Shown here: piece after piece, positions 43,845 to 52,881 of the stretch
Numbering within the stretch: the first letter of the stretch is position 1
How the letters are laid out: each line of letters starts with the position of its first letter
Assembly: GCF_028736925.1 (NCBI RefSeq)
Contig: NZ_JAQZAT010000022.1
Span: forward strand, 1-64,000
Source: Flavivirga sp. 57AJ16
GTDB lineage: Bacteria > Bacteroidota > Bacteroidia > Flavobacteriales > Flavobacteriaceae
Reading direction: 5' to 3'
DNA: 64,000 nt
Notes under the pieces: model-generated
What the model saw: only the letters and a program-made list of their open reading frames with translations
What the model was told of the DNA's origin: nothing
The model's database searches: none
Program-made: the position numbers and the translations under genes

Positions 43845-43992
43845 TTACATTTTGAGTTTCTTGATAAACTTAATAATAGATTTGAATAACATAGAGGCAA
43901 TAAAACTGACCAAAGTCCCTACAAATGCCAAAACAATAGTGGTAACCAAGTCCTCAACACCAATAAATGACAGATTTGGTGTTATAGTCCAT
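43845..43992 (-). pseudogene. Small membrane protein, probably frameshifted at its start
   Basis: The frame reads TPNLSFIGVEDLVTTIVLAFVGTLVSFIASMLFKSIIKF and ends KKLKM; one membrane segment, about 48 residues. The only suitable ATG (43992, overlapping the upstream gene's end) is out of frame by one base, so either a base was lost or another start is used. No family recognised. Confidence 0.45.
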
Positions 43993-44227
43993 TGTCAATC
44001 TCATCAGTTCCTGTGTTTTTATCATCAGTGACAACCGCTTGACTTGCTGCGGTGGCCACAGTTCCAGCAACGGTCATATAAGTGGCAATGGTTACGACTA
44101 TAGCAGGCATAGAAATAGGCGCAGCTATGATAGCACCACCTGCAGTAGCCAATGCAATACCAATATTCCGTAAAGTCTTGAAAAATTTGGGTGTTGGTTT
44201 TTTATAACGTTCTACAATGTTCTTAAT
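43982..44227 (-). CDS. Small Gly/Ala-rich membrane protein, start codon unclear
   Basis: About 81 residues: KNIVERYKKPTPKFFKTLRNIGIALATAGGAIIAAP, a hydrophobic middle, and an acidic tail ending DEIDNGL. No ATG, GTG or TTG start is available; ATT at 44227 is the first codon that gives the full conserved-looking start, and an intergenic repeat lies just upstream, so the original start may have been damaged. Holin-like in shape; function unknown. It belongs to the minus-strand set with the DUF5675 gene. Confidence 0.5.
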   Translation of the reverse strand: MKNIVERYKKPTPKFFKTLRNIGIALATAGGAIIAAPISMPAIVVTIATYMTVAGTVATAASQAVVTDDKNTGTDEIDNGL

Positions 44228-44251
44228 TAAAAAAGGTTTTTTTAAGCCCTT

Positions 44252-44671
44252 TTAAATTCCCCCTTCGGGGGTTAGGGGGCTTTTAATAGTTAATAAAATG
44301 ATTTCTTTTCGGTCTTTAGCTTGATACAACAAAGCCAACAGTTTTTGCATAGCATTTTTAGAGTAAACACCTTTTCCAATTCCACTCAAATAAGTTACTG
44401 GAGCGATACATCCTTGAAGCTCTTTTAAGGCATCATTCGCAGGATGAAACAGGATAAAGCTTCTGTCTTTTGCATCCTTCAAAATCAAATGATGCTTAAA
44501 ACGTTTAGAAAATCGTGGTTCAATTTCATAAACACCTTCAGGAATACAGGAGATATTTCGCTTGTTATCATTCCAGGGCAATTCGATGGTATGACAAAGG
44601 AGCTTACCAGAATAAAAGAGAGCACCATTGGTGCCCTCTTCAAAATAGGCTCTATGCAGTACTAATTCCAT
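44252..44671 (-). CDS. DUF5675 family protein
   Basis: 139 residues: RAYFEEGTNGALFYSGKLLCHTIELPWNDNKRNISCIPEGVYEI and ILFHPANDALKELQGCIAPV, then KNAMQKLLALL, fit DUF5675, a family frequent in phage-like gene sets. The last residues KSPLTPEGGI are the translation of a repeat (CCCCCTTCGGGGG hairpin near 44262-44275), so the natural end was probably extended by repeat insertion. Two bp after the upstream gene. Confidence 0.75.
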   Translation of the reverse strand: MELVLHRAYFEEGTNGALFYSGKLLCHTIELPWNDNKRNISCIPEGVYEIEPRFSKRFKHHLILKDAKDRSFILFHPANDALKELQGCIAPVTYLSGIGKGVYSKNAMQKLLALLYQAKDRKEIILLTIKSPLTPEGGI

Positions 44672-44673
44672 GC

Positions 44674-45288
44674 TTACGGAGTATCTACAATAACAATCGC
44701 TAAAGCGTTGTAAGCACCGTTCTTAAGCCCGTACATTTGTCCGTTTACCTCTTGGTAAAACTCAATACCAAGCGCTTGAACAACAGGCAAAGTTGAGTTA
44801 GCCGTCAAAGAAGCTGTCAAGACAATAGCTGCAGTATCAGCAGCAGTGTAAGGTAGAATTGCAGTCTCATCATTTTCAAATGTTGAGGTTTCATTCTCAA
44901 AATCCAACTCAGAAGCACCCATGACCACCTTAAAATGGGTTGTTCCGGTAGGAGCTGCGATTCTAACTGTTGGAGAAAACGCATCAAGATTAGCAGTAGC
45001 ATCTCCAGAAACACGGTCAAAGGCTTTCGTAAACGGAGCAAAAAGCATAGTACCTAACTTTCCGTTCAAATTGAATTCAAAGCTTTCTAACAAGCTCATA
45101 TCACCATCTTGAATGGTTCGTAAACCTCTTTCGTTTGTGGTGTCGGTTTTGGTAACTGCAACCAAAATTTTTGTCAAACGGGAAACCACACGTTTGTCCT
45201 TTGCATTTTGCAAAAGAATACGAATCGCATTTCGTAATAGTTTACCACCTTTACCAGCTCGTCCAATGGATTTAGGCCCTGACAACAA
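44674..45288 (-). CDS. Hypothetical protein of the phage-like set, 5' end altered
   Basis: About 204 residues: SGPKSIGRAGKGGKLLRNAIRILLQNAKDKRVVSRLTKI at the start, then Ala/Thr-rich segments with TVRIAAPTGTTHFKVV and YQEVNGQMYGLKNGAYNALAIVIV. I do not recognise a function. There is no ATG; TTG 45288 is the nominal start, and the preceding sequence belongs to a different gene on the other strand, so the first few codons were probably lost at a breakpoint near 45285. Confidence 0.6.
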   Translation of the reverse strand: MLSGPKSIGRAGKGGKLLRNAIRILLQNAKDKRVVSRLTKILVAVTKTDTTNERGLRTIQDGDMSLLESFEFNLNGKLGTMLFAPFTKAFDRVSGDATANLDAFSPTVRIAAPTGTTHFKVVMGASELDFENETSTFENDETAILPYTAADTAAIVLTASLTANSTLPVVQALGIEFYQEVNGQMYGLKNGAYNALAIVIVDTP

Positions 45289-45289
45289 T

Positions 45290-45781
45290 AAAATTGTATT
45301 AGGGTTTGAATATACGGTTTCCTATACTAATTTTCTGGGACTTGGAACAGATTATACCGCTTTTTCCGCAAGTGAAAAGGTTAAGATAGATGGTGAAAAG
45401 AAAAAAAAGCTTAGAGAATTAAATGAGTTTCTAAAGAAATAGTTTTATAAATACTTCTACATTCATAAGATGTCTTTTGAATATGGCAAAGCAACCGAAG
45501 CAGTTAACGAAAAAAACTTTATTGACTCAAAAGATGAAACTATTAGTATTAAGGATGTTATTAGTTTTAAGTACATCAGTGCAAGACGAGATGTAACCAA
45601 TAAAGAAAAGGAAAACACACTCTCCAAACAAACATCCAGCCTTTATAAAAAGAAAGAAGATAATAGCGACAAAAATCAAGCTACTGAAAATTTCAAAGAC
45701 CAACTTTCAGAAACCGATAGTACATTGAGCGATACATATAAAGACCTGTTTTTTGGAACACATCATGCAGCGCTTTTTTAA
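45290..45781 (+). pseudogene. OLD-type ATP-dependent nuclease fragment with in-frame stop
   Basis: One frame reads NNKIVLGFEYTVSYTNFLGLG and KVKIDGEKKKKLRELNEFLKK, meets TAG at 45440-45442, and continues in the same frame with MSFEYGKATEAVNEKNFID, IKDVISFKYISARRDVTNKEK and ETDSTLSDTYKDLF. The ISARRDV segment and spacing recall the middle of OLD-family AAA nucleases, but the Walker motifs are not in the fragment, so the call is tentative. Both ends are cut. Confidence 0.45.
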
Positions 45782-45908
45782 AAGATATTATTTGATCAAC
45801 TTATTTATATTTTTTAATAGAACGTTATTAAATTATTATAATAATTATAACAATTATAACAATTGTTTATTTTTACAGTGTAATCAGGTTCCCTAACTTC
45901 CCACATTA

Positions 45909-46475
45909 ATGACTAATAAGGACAATGAAATATTTGACCGTCTTAAAAATGACGACAAAAAAGCTCTTACGGAACTTTATAATAGTTATTGGAAGCCCTT
46001 ATTTATTTCGGCTTATAATTTATTAAAAGACAAAGAAGTTTGTGAAGAAATCATTCAAGATGTATTTATAGACTTATGGAACAGCAGAAAGAGGTTACAA
46101 ATAAATATTTCATTTCAATCTTATTTATATGCATGTACTCGGTATAAGGTATTCTCACAATTTAGAAAAAAGAAAATAATAAAAGTTGAGCTATTTGAAG
46201 ACTTAAAAAGGAGGTTTCAATTAACGACACCGGAAACTGAAATTATGCACAAAGAACTAGTTTCTCAAATCGATGACATTATAAATACGCTTCCTAAAAA
46301 ATGTAGGATAGTATATAAACTAAGTAGGCAAAAACAAATGACTCATAAGGAAATTGCTCAAAAATTGAATATTTCCAGCAAAACGGTTGAAAATCATATA
46401 ACCAATGCACTTAGAACTTTAAAAGCAGCTTTAGGCTACACATTTAGTATTGTAATAATCCTCAGCGATTTTTAA
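45909..46475 (+). CDS. FecI-like ECF RNA polymerase sigma factor
   Basis: 188 residues: region 2 (ALTELYNSYWKPLFISAYNLL, EEIIQDVFIDLWNSRKRL) and region 4 (NTLPKKCRIVYKLSRQKQMTHKEIAQKLNISSKTVENHITNALRTL). Followed by FecR, SusC with STN domain and SusD on the same strand, the standard cell-surface signalling order in Bacteroidota. It should direct transcription of the uptake genes when the outer-membrane receptor binds its ligand. Confidence 0.92.
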   Translation: MTNKDNEIFDRLKNDDKKALTELYNSYWKPLFISAYNLLKDKEVCEEIIQDVFIDLWNSRKRLQINISFQSYLYACTRYKVFSQFRKKKIIKVELFEDLKRRFQLTTPETEIMHKELVSQIDDIINTLPKKCRIVYKLSRQKQMTHKEIAQKLNISSKTVENHITNALRTLKAALGYTFSIVIILSDF

Positions 46476-46586
46476 AGGTTTTTTACTTTATACTAGTACT
46501 ACATATTTCTACTTTAAATAAAAGAAAATAAATTATTTTTTTGGGGGATACTTAAAAAAAAAGACACTTACTTAATAACTACGATA

Positions 46587-47771
46587 ATGACAAATTTAGA
46601 TTTGATGAGCAACGATTATATAGATAAGAAAGATTTCCAAACTCTTATTGAAAAATATTTAGACGGTAAAATTGATTTAGAGGAAGTGAAATTACTGGTA
46701 AACTACTATGAAAGCTTCCAAAAAAACCATGATTGGGTTGAGGCTTTAGGCTCAGAAAATACGATTAAGCAAAAAATGCTAATAAACATTCTTGAAGCAC
46801 TTCAAGAAGATGACGTTAAAGTAATACCATTATATAAACGAAATATATTTAAATATGGCGTTGCGGCATCTTTAATTCTTTTTATAGCATTCAATTTTGT
46901 TTTTAATAAAAACAATAAATTAATTACAAATTCTGAAAGCCAACCTACTATTGTTAACAACAACATTAAAATAGGCACAGATAAAGCCACCTTAACTTTA
47001 GAAGATGGCACTAATGTTATTTTAGAAAAAGGGCAAAACTATACAGCGAATAATATAGAAAGTAATGGCGAAGACATTATTTATAAATCCACCAATGCTC
47101 CAAAATCTAAAATAGCCTACAACTATTTAACTATTCCTAGAGGTGGGCAATATCATATTGTTCTAGCTGACGGTACAGAAGTTTGGTTAAATTCTGAATC
47201 TAAATTAAAATATCCTGCTTCTTTTGTTGATGGAAAAACCAGACGGGTAGAACTCGTATATGGCGAAGCTTATTTTGATGTGTCTCCAAGTACAAACCAT
47301 AATGGTTCTAAATTTAAAGTGCTTTCTGGTATTCAAGAAGTAGAAGTGCTTGGGACTGAGTTTAACATCAAGGCCTATAAAGATGAAAACCTAATCTATA
47401 CCACTTTGGTCGAAGGAAAAGTTTCTGTAGATAATACGAATGGTACGGAGCTGTTAAAACCTAATGAACAATCTGTTTTAAATAAAGAAAACAAAGATAT
47501 TCTTATTACAGAAGTAGATGTACAGTCAGAAGTAGCTTGGAAAAAAGGACTGTTTAGTTTTAAGAACAAATCTTTAAAAGATATTATGAAGGTTTTGTCA
47601 AGATGGTATGATGTAGATGTGGTTTTTGTCGATAAAACACTTGAGGATGTACAATTTAAAGGTGTGTTAAGCAAAAATCAAAATATTGAAGAAATTTTAA
47701 TACTAATTAAAAACACAAACTTTATTAATGCCTATGAGATAAACAATAACACAATAACAATAAGACACTAA
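46587..47771 (+). CDS. FecR family anti-sigma factor
   Basis: 394 residues: cytoplasmic N-terminus (about 1-88), one transmembrane helix (about 90-107), and a periplasmic FecR domain (LTIPRGGQYHIVLADGTEVWLNSESKLKYP ... VEVLGTEFNIKAYKDE ... TTLVEGKVSV), then the DUF4974-type C-terminal part (FKNKSLKDIMKVLSRWYDVDVVF). A second ATG at 46605 is possible. Partner of the sigma factor 111 bp upstream. Confidence 0.92.
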   Translation: MTNLDLMSNDYIDKKDFQTLIEKYLDGKIDLEEVKLLVNYYESFQKNHDWVEALGSENTIKQKMLINILEALQEDDVKVIPLYKRNIFKYGVAASLILFIAFNFVFNKNNKLITNSESQPTIVNNNIKIGTDKATLTLEDGTNVILEKGQNYTANNIESNGEDIIYKSTNAPKSKIAYNYLTIPRGGQYHIVLADGTEVWLNSESKLKYPASFVDGKTRRVELVYGEAYFDVSPSTNHNGSKFKVLSGIQEVEVLGTEFNIKAYKDENLIYTTLVEGKVSVDNTNGTELLKPNEQSVLNKENKDILITEVDVQSEVAWKKGLFSFKNKSLKDIMKVLSRWYDVDVVFVDKTLEDVQFKGVLSKNQNIEEILILIKNTNFINAYEINNNTITIRH

Positions 47772-47875
47772 AAACAAAGGGAACAAAGTTTCACCGTCCA
47801 AAGTAAAACACTTTATCCCCCTTTTATGTATTACTAATTAATTAAATGTTTAACTAACTAATAACATGCAAATTT

Positions 47876-50800
47876 ATGGAAATTAAATTAACCAATGTTC
47901 TTTTCTTCCCGATAGCTATCGGGATTAGAAAAAAACTAATAACAAGCATTATGAGAACATTTCTATTCTTATTATGTACAACGGCTTTTGGCTTTACATC
48001 TAGTAATGTTTTATCACAGAATGCTAAAATTAATATTGAGGCAAATAAAACGGTTACTGTTGACGAAGTTTTCGATATAATAATGAGCCAGACCGACTAC
48101 ACCTTTATTTATCAAATAGACATGTTTAAAGACTTCCCTAAAGTAAAACTTGAAAAAGGAGTTATTAGGGCCAATAAGCTATTGCAAAAAAGCTTGTCAA
48201 GAGGGAGTTTCAATTTCAATTTTACAACTAACAATACTATTGTTATTAATGAGTCTGCTCCAGTTACATTGCAAGAAACAACAATTTCAGGACAAGTAGT
48301 TGGTGAAAACGGTATGCCTTTAGCAGGTATAACAGTTTATGTAACTAATCAAAAACTAGCAGGAGAACGCATAAACCAAGACTTTTTAGTACGCGGAGTA
48401 GCCACCGATTTTGATGGTAATTTTTCTTTGTTAGCAGAAGTAGGCTACTATTTAGTTGCTTCAGGGTTAGGGTACGAGTTTTATACCGAACAAATTACCG
48501 CAGATAAAAAAGTTTATAATATCAGTTTAAAAGAAAAAGCCAGTGCTTTAGATGAAGTGCTTGTTGTAGGTTATGGTACAATCGAAAGGAAAGACCTAAC
48601 AGGTTCTGTAGGTTCGGTTAAATCTGAAGATATTCAACAAACAAAAGCCCAAACGATTGATCAAACTTTGGGTGGTAGAATAGCGGGAGTACACGTATCT
48701 GGGCAGACTGGAGGACCTGGAAGTGGAGCTATTGTACATATTAGAGGCCTTAGCCAATTACGTGGTGATAACCAACCCCTTTATGTAGTTGATGGAGTTC
48801 CTATTGTGATAAACCCACAATTTTCTGACATTGGAAGTATTGGGGTTTTTGGTGATAGAGAAAACCCTTTGTTAAGTATTAATCCCGCCGATATAGAACG
48901 TGTCGATGTGCTTAAGGATGCTTCTTCGGCAGCTATTTACGGTTCTAGGGCCGCTAACGGAGTGATTCTAATTACCACCAAAAGAGGGAAACGAAATCAA
49001 GCGCCAAGATTTAATTTCTCATATAATACAACCATTCAAAATCCAACAAATACCTATGATATGCTTAACGCCAGTCAGTTTAAGGATTTCATTACAGAAC
49101 AAGGTATGGATGGTGCTATAACATTTGGTAATGCAAATACCGATTGGCAAGAGGAGATAACTAATAACAATGCCATTTGGAATCAATATGATTTAGGCGT
49201 TTCTGGAGGGACAGAACATATTAATTATTTAGTATCTGCAAGGGTTTCTGACCAAGAAGGACTTATGTTGGGCACTAAATTTACCAGATATAACTTTACA
49301 AGTAGTTTAGACGCAACGCTTTCTGAAAGAATTAGAGTAGGTACTAACATTACCTATAACCACTCGACAAATAAGCGGTCTGGTTTAGGCAGTTTGGCTT
49401 CTGGTGCATTTTTTAGACCAGACCTCCCTGTATTTAACGACGATGGTTCCTATTCTACAGCACCTGGTTCTTTTGGACTAATTCTTAGAAATCCAGTTGG
49501 AGATGTCGGTAAGGAAAGTGATAAGGCAATTTCTCAAAATATTCTGGGATCTGTTTATGGAGAGTATAAAATAATAGATGGTTTAAGGTTCAGATCGCAA
49601 TTAAGTGTGAATCTTAATAATGACAGAAGTTCTCAATTTAGTCCGTCGTTTACGTTATCTGCTTTATATGGAGCGTTCCTTGGAACAGAAGGTGCCTTGT
49701 TGGATGTACAACATACCTCTGGTATAAGCACTTCATTTGCCAATACTTTAAATTATAATAGAACTTTTGGAGACCATACTATTGATGTTGTAGGTGGTGT
49801 ATCGTGGGATCATTCCAGATTAGATTTAGAGTCTCAAAGTTATGCGGGCTTTCCCGATGATGAAATATTGACCAATATTAATTCGGCCAATGATTTCGTT
49901 AGCGCTTCGAGTGATGCTACTGAAACGGCTTTAAACTCAATATTTGGAAGAGTAAACTACAATTATAAAGGCCGTTATCTTGCAACTTTTACAGCAAGGT
50001 CTGACGGCTCTATAAAATTTGGGCCTGATAACCAACGCGGATTTTTCCCTTCTGGAGCTTTAGCTTGGAATATGCATAATGAAGCCTTTTTAAAAGATAA
50101 TGACATTATAAGTCAATTAAAACTACGTGCGAGTATGGGAAGAACAGGATCTGATAATTTACCAGCGTTTTCATTTCTTGCAACGTATAAATCTTTAGGT
50201 AATGGCGATTCATTTTATGATGGTCAAAACGGAATTGCCGTTGAGGGCGTTCCAAATTCGGCGATTAGATGGGAAGAAACCGACCAACTGGATTTTGGTC
50301 TGGAGTTTGGCTTATTTAATGGCAGATTAAATGGTGAAATCTCATATTTTGAAAAAAACACAAACGATATTATTTTATTGGTGCCCATACCTGGGCAAAC
50401 TGGAGCCTCAGAATGGAATGCTAATATTGCCGATGTAAGTAACACAGGTTGGGAAATTGCCGTTGGAGGCGATGTGGTTAGAAACAAAAATTTTATTTGG
50501 AACTCGTCTTTTAATATCTCTTTTGTTAAAAACAATGTGGATGCCCTAAAAGGAGGGCAAGCAACGTCTTTTGGAAACACAGGTATTATTGAAGGCGAAC
50601 CTATTGGTGTTATTAGCGGTTGGGATGTCGTTTCCATTGCACAAACACAAGCCGAAGTTGACGCTTTAAATAATGGGGCTCCAGATGGGAATTATTATAG
50701 CGGACTCACACAACCCGGTGATTATATTTATAGAGATGTAGATGGCGACGGTGAAATAACAAATGACGATAGAACCGTTTTAGGCGATATTAATCCAGAA

Positions 50801-51304
50801 TATTTTGGTGGTTGGAACAATACTATAACTTATAAGGACTTTGATTTCACTTTTAATTTCCAATTTGTTCAAGGCAACGAGAAAGATTGGCAACGAGGAG
50901 CAAACGAGTTTTCTGGTGTCAACCCCAATAATAATGTAACAACAGCGGTATTCGATACATGGACACCAGATAACACAGATGCTAATTATGCACGTATAGG
51001 ATCCGGGACACATAGCTCATTTCCTTCTACAAGCAAAAATGTTTTAGACGGCTCTTATATTAAATTGCGTTCGGCGTCTTTAGGCTATAATTTTCCAAAA
51101 GAATGGCTAAAGAATACAGGTGTAGATAATGTAAAACTAACACTTAGTGGTAACAATTTGTTTACAATTACCAATTATCCAGGGATAGATCCGGAAAGTG
51201 TTGATTCACAACAGGGGGGTGCGACTGTTGGCTTATTAAGAGATGGTGGCTTCTCGTATCCTCAAGCAAGAACCTTTACTATTGGGTTTAATTTAAGCTT
51301 CTAA
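47876..51304 (+). CDS. SusC/RagA family TonB-dependent receptor with STN domain
   Basis: 1142 residues. The signal peptide lies after an N-terminal stretch (MRTFLFLLCTTAFGFTSSNVLSQ), then an STN domain (about 50-125), a carboxypeptidase-like domain (about 138-220), the plug (VVGYGTIERKDLTGSVGSV, IHIRGLSQL, PADIERVDVLKDASSAAIYGSRAANGVILITTKRG) and a large barrel ending FTIGFNLSF. The STN domain links it to FecR. Codons 12-17 are encoded by an 18-bp perfect palindrome, likely a repeat insertion. Outer-membrane importer acting with the SusD protein 20 bp downstream; substrate unknown. Confidence 0.93.
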   Translation: MEIKLTNVLFFPIAIGIRKKLITSIMRTFLFLLCTTAFGFTSSNVLSQNAKINIEANKTVTVDEVFDIIMSQTDYTFIYQIDMFKDFPKVKLEKGVIRANKLLQKSLSRGSFNFNFTTNNTIVINESAPVTLQETTISGQVVGENGMPLAGITVYVTNQKLAGERINQDFLVRGVATDFDGNFSLLAEVGYYLVASGLGYEFYTEQITADKKVYNISLKEKASALDEVLVVGYGTIERKDLTGSVGSVKSEDIQQTKAQTIDQTLGGRIAGVHVSGQTGGPGSGAIVHIRGLSQLRGDNQPLYVVDGVPIVINPQFSDIGSIGVFGDRENPLLSINPADIERVDVLKDASSAAIYGSRAANGVILITTKRGKRNQAPRFNFSYNTTIQNPTNTYDMLNASQFKDFITEQGMDGAITFGNANTDWQEEITNNNAIWNQYDLGVSGGTEHINYLVSARVSDQEGLMLGTKFTRYNFTSSLDATLSERIRVGTNITYNHSTNKRSGLGSLASGAFFRPDLPVFNDDGSYSTAPGSFGLILRNPVGDVGKESDKAISQNILGSVYGEYKIIDGLRFRSQLSVNLNNDRSSQFSPSFTLSALYGAFLGTEGALLDVQHTSGISTSFANTLNYNRTFGDHTIDVVGGVSWDHSRLDLESQSYAGFPDDEILTNINSANDFVSASSDATETALNSIFGRVNYNYKGRYLATFTARSDGSIKFGPDNQRGFFPSGALAWNMHNEAFLKDNDIISQLKLRASMGRTGSDNLPAFSFLATYKSLGNGDSFYDGQNGIAVEGVPNSAIRWEETDQLDFGLEFGLFNGRLNGEISYFEKNTNDIILLVPIPGQTGASEWNANIADVSNTGWEIAVGGDVVRNKNFIWNSSFNISFVKNNVDALKGGQATSFGNTGIIEGEPIGVISGWDVVSIAQTQAEVDALNNGAPDGNYYSGLTQPGDYIYRDVDGDGEITNDDRTVLGDINPEYFGGWNNTITYKDFDFTFNFQFVQGNEKDWQRGANEFSGVNPNNNVTTAVFDTWTPDNTDANYARIGSGTHSSFPSTSKNVLDGSYIKLRSASLGYNFPKEWLKNTGVDNVKLTLSGNNLFTITNYPGIDPESVDSQQGGATVGLLRDGGFSYPQARTFTIGFNLSF
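47907..47924. repeat. 18-bp palindrome TCCCGATAGCTATCGGGA inside SusC start
   Basis: Perfect palindrome encoding FPIAIG in the pre-signal segment of the SusC gene. This string is of the kind seen as a dispersed intergenic repeat in flavobacteria; here it lies inside a coding region without breaking it. Confidence 0.75.
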
Positions 51305-51324
51305 TAACTTTTAATACTTAAGAC

Positions 51325-52803
51325 ATGAAAAAACAATATATATACAGAGTAATCTTAAGCATAACAATAATATGCTTTTCATCTTGCCAGTTAGCAGAAG
51401 ATTTAGACGATTTTGAACCTTTATTTGCACTTGAAGCAGAAACCGCCATTAATAATGAAGCTACAGCAGATTTGGCATTAGCTGGTGCTTATGCAGGATT
51501 CCGCCAGCGAAGTGGTGGGTCTGGAAATCCAGAAATGTATTTAATCCCTTCAATTATGAGTGGGGTAGCATCCCCTCATCCTATTTTTAATAACGGAGCA
51601 GAAGCAACAGGGTATGCAGATAACAATCCAATTACTGTAGGAGCTAGCTCTGGATTAGGAGCCTATACACGCATGTACGATTTGATAAATAGATGTAATT
51701 GGCTTATAGAAAAAGTAACCGAGTTGTCAAGTGATGTATTCGAGACCCCTGAGAGGCAGACAGAAATTCTTGCCGAGGCTAAAGCATTAAGAGCAACCGC
51801 TAACTTTTATTTGTTAAGGCTATTTGGTCAATTTTACGATACCGGCTCTGTATATGGTATAACGCTTAGATCTGAGCCTGCAAGAAATGCCGACGCATTC
51901 CCAAGAAATTCTGTAGCCGATGTATATGCGGCGATTATTGCAGATTTAGACGATGCCATTGCTGGAACACCAGATTTAAGAACTAAATATTATGTGAATA
52001 AAACCTATGCTAAAGGCTTAAAAGCAAAAGTTTTGCTATATCAAGGCGATTATGCTGCAGCGGCAACTTTAGCTAAAGATGTGATTGATAACTCTGGTCC
52101 TAATTTCGCACTGGCAACAGCCTATGGCGACATATTTTTAGATCATACAACGCCAGCATTATTTGATAGCCCCGAAGTTTTGTTTGGTTCAAAAGGACAA
52201 CCCCAAGAAGGTTTGGGTATTGGTAATTATACGGGCTTTTGGGCAAGTGCCACACAAGCATTCGTTGATTTTGCAGCAGCATCTACAACCGTTGGCGCTC
52301 AAAATATTGTACATGATGGTACACGTATAGCCACTACAATTTTTGATGCTGGATTTTATGGTTTGGATACGTTTAAGTTTAATAATGCACCTACAGACCA
52401 ATATGAGATGATTTATCATTTACGAATGGCAGAAATTTACCTAATTTTAGCCGAGGCAGATGCCCGTGCTAATAGTACAGTAACAACAAACGCCTTAGAT
52501 GCCTTAAACGCCATCCGCATAAGAGCGGGCGCAACCACTACAGGGGGCGACGGTTTTGAAACCTACCCAGCAACTATCACTCTAACTGAGTTTTTGGAAG
52601 CCGTACGTATTGAAAAATATGTTGAATTAGGCCTTGAGTCTGGCGAAGAATGGTTCGATTTGGTACGCTATCATTTTGTAGATGGTTTTGACGTTTCATC
52701 CGTAAAAGCATCAGCTACCAATCCAGACAAATTTATTTTGCCAATTGATGGAATCACTATCGATGCAGGTGGTGGTGTAGTAGAGCAAAACCCAAGTTAC
52801 TAA
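51325..52803 (+). CDS. SusD/RagB family nutrient-binding lipoprotein
   Basis: 492 residues with a lipoprotein signal (ICFSSCQ), the TPR-like SusD core (AEAKALRATANFYLLRLFGQFY), and the C-terminal RagB part (YHLRMAEIYLILAEADARAN, ALNAIRIRAG, VRIEKYVELGLESGEEWFDLVRY, FILPIDGITID). Surface lid of the SusC channel 20 bp upstream. A terminator-like hairpin follows 10 bp after the stop. Confidence 0.92.
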   Translation: MKKQYIYRVILSITIICFSSCQLAEDLDDFEPLFALEAETAINNEATADLALAGAYAGFRQRSGGSGNPEMYLIPSIMSGVASPHPIFNNGAEATGYADNNPITVGASSGLGAYTRMYDLINRCNWLIEKVTELSSDVFETPERQTEILAEAKALRATANFYLLRLFGQFYDTGSVYGITLRSEPARNADAFPRNSVADVYAAIIADLDDAIAGTPDLRTKYYVNKTYAKGLKAKVLLYQGDYAAAATLAKDVIDNSGPNFALATAYGDIFLDHTTPALFDSPEVLFGSKGQPQEGLGIGNYTGFWASATQAFVDFAAASTTVGAQNIVHDGTRIATTIFDAGFYGLDTFKFNNAPTDQYEMIYHLRMAEIYLILAEADARANSTVTTNALDALNAIRIRAGATTTGGDGFETYPATITLTEFLEAVRIEKYVELGLESGEEWFDLVRYHFVDGFDVSSVKASATNPDKFILPIDGITIDAGGGVVEQNPSY

Positions 52804-52813
52804 CAACTCAACT

Positions 52814-52848
52814 ACCAGCCTTTTACTAACATCAAGAGGCTGGTTTTT
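52814..52848 (+). terminator. Hairpin terminator after SusD gene
   Basis: ACCAGCCT and AGGCTGGT form an 8-bp stem with a 15-base loop, followed by TTTTTAT. It may separate SusCD expression from the MORN/TlpA genes. Confidence 0.75.
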
Positions 52849-52881
52849 ATGCTTTTTAATCGCATTAGGTTTTTATTATAA

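Noticed and set aside
45113-45288. Plus-strand ORF start opposite the 204-aa gene
   Set aside because: This part is the antisense shadow of the minus-strand gene; only the sequence after about 45290 reads like a protein on the plus strand.
45820-45875. ATAATTATAACAATT-type short repeats before the sigma factor gene
   Set aside because: Low-complexity AT sequence; no palindrome or spacing regular enough to call a site.
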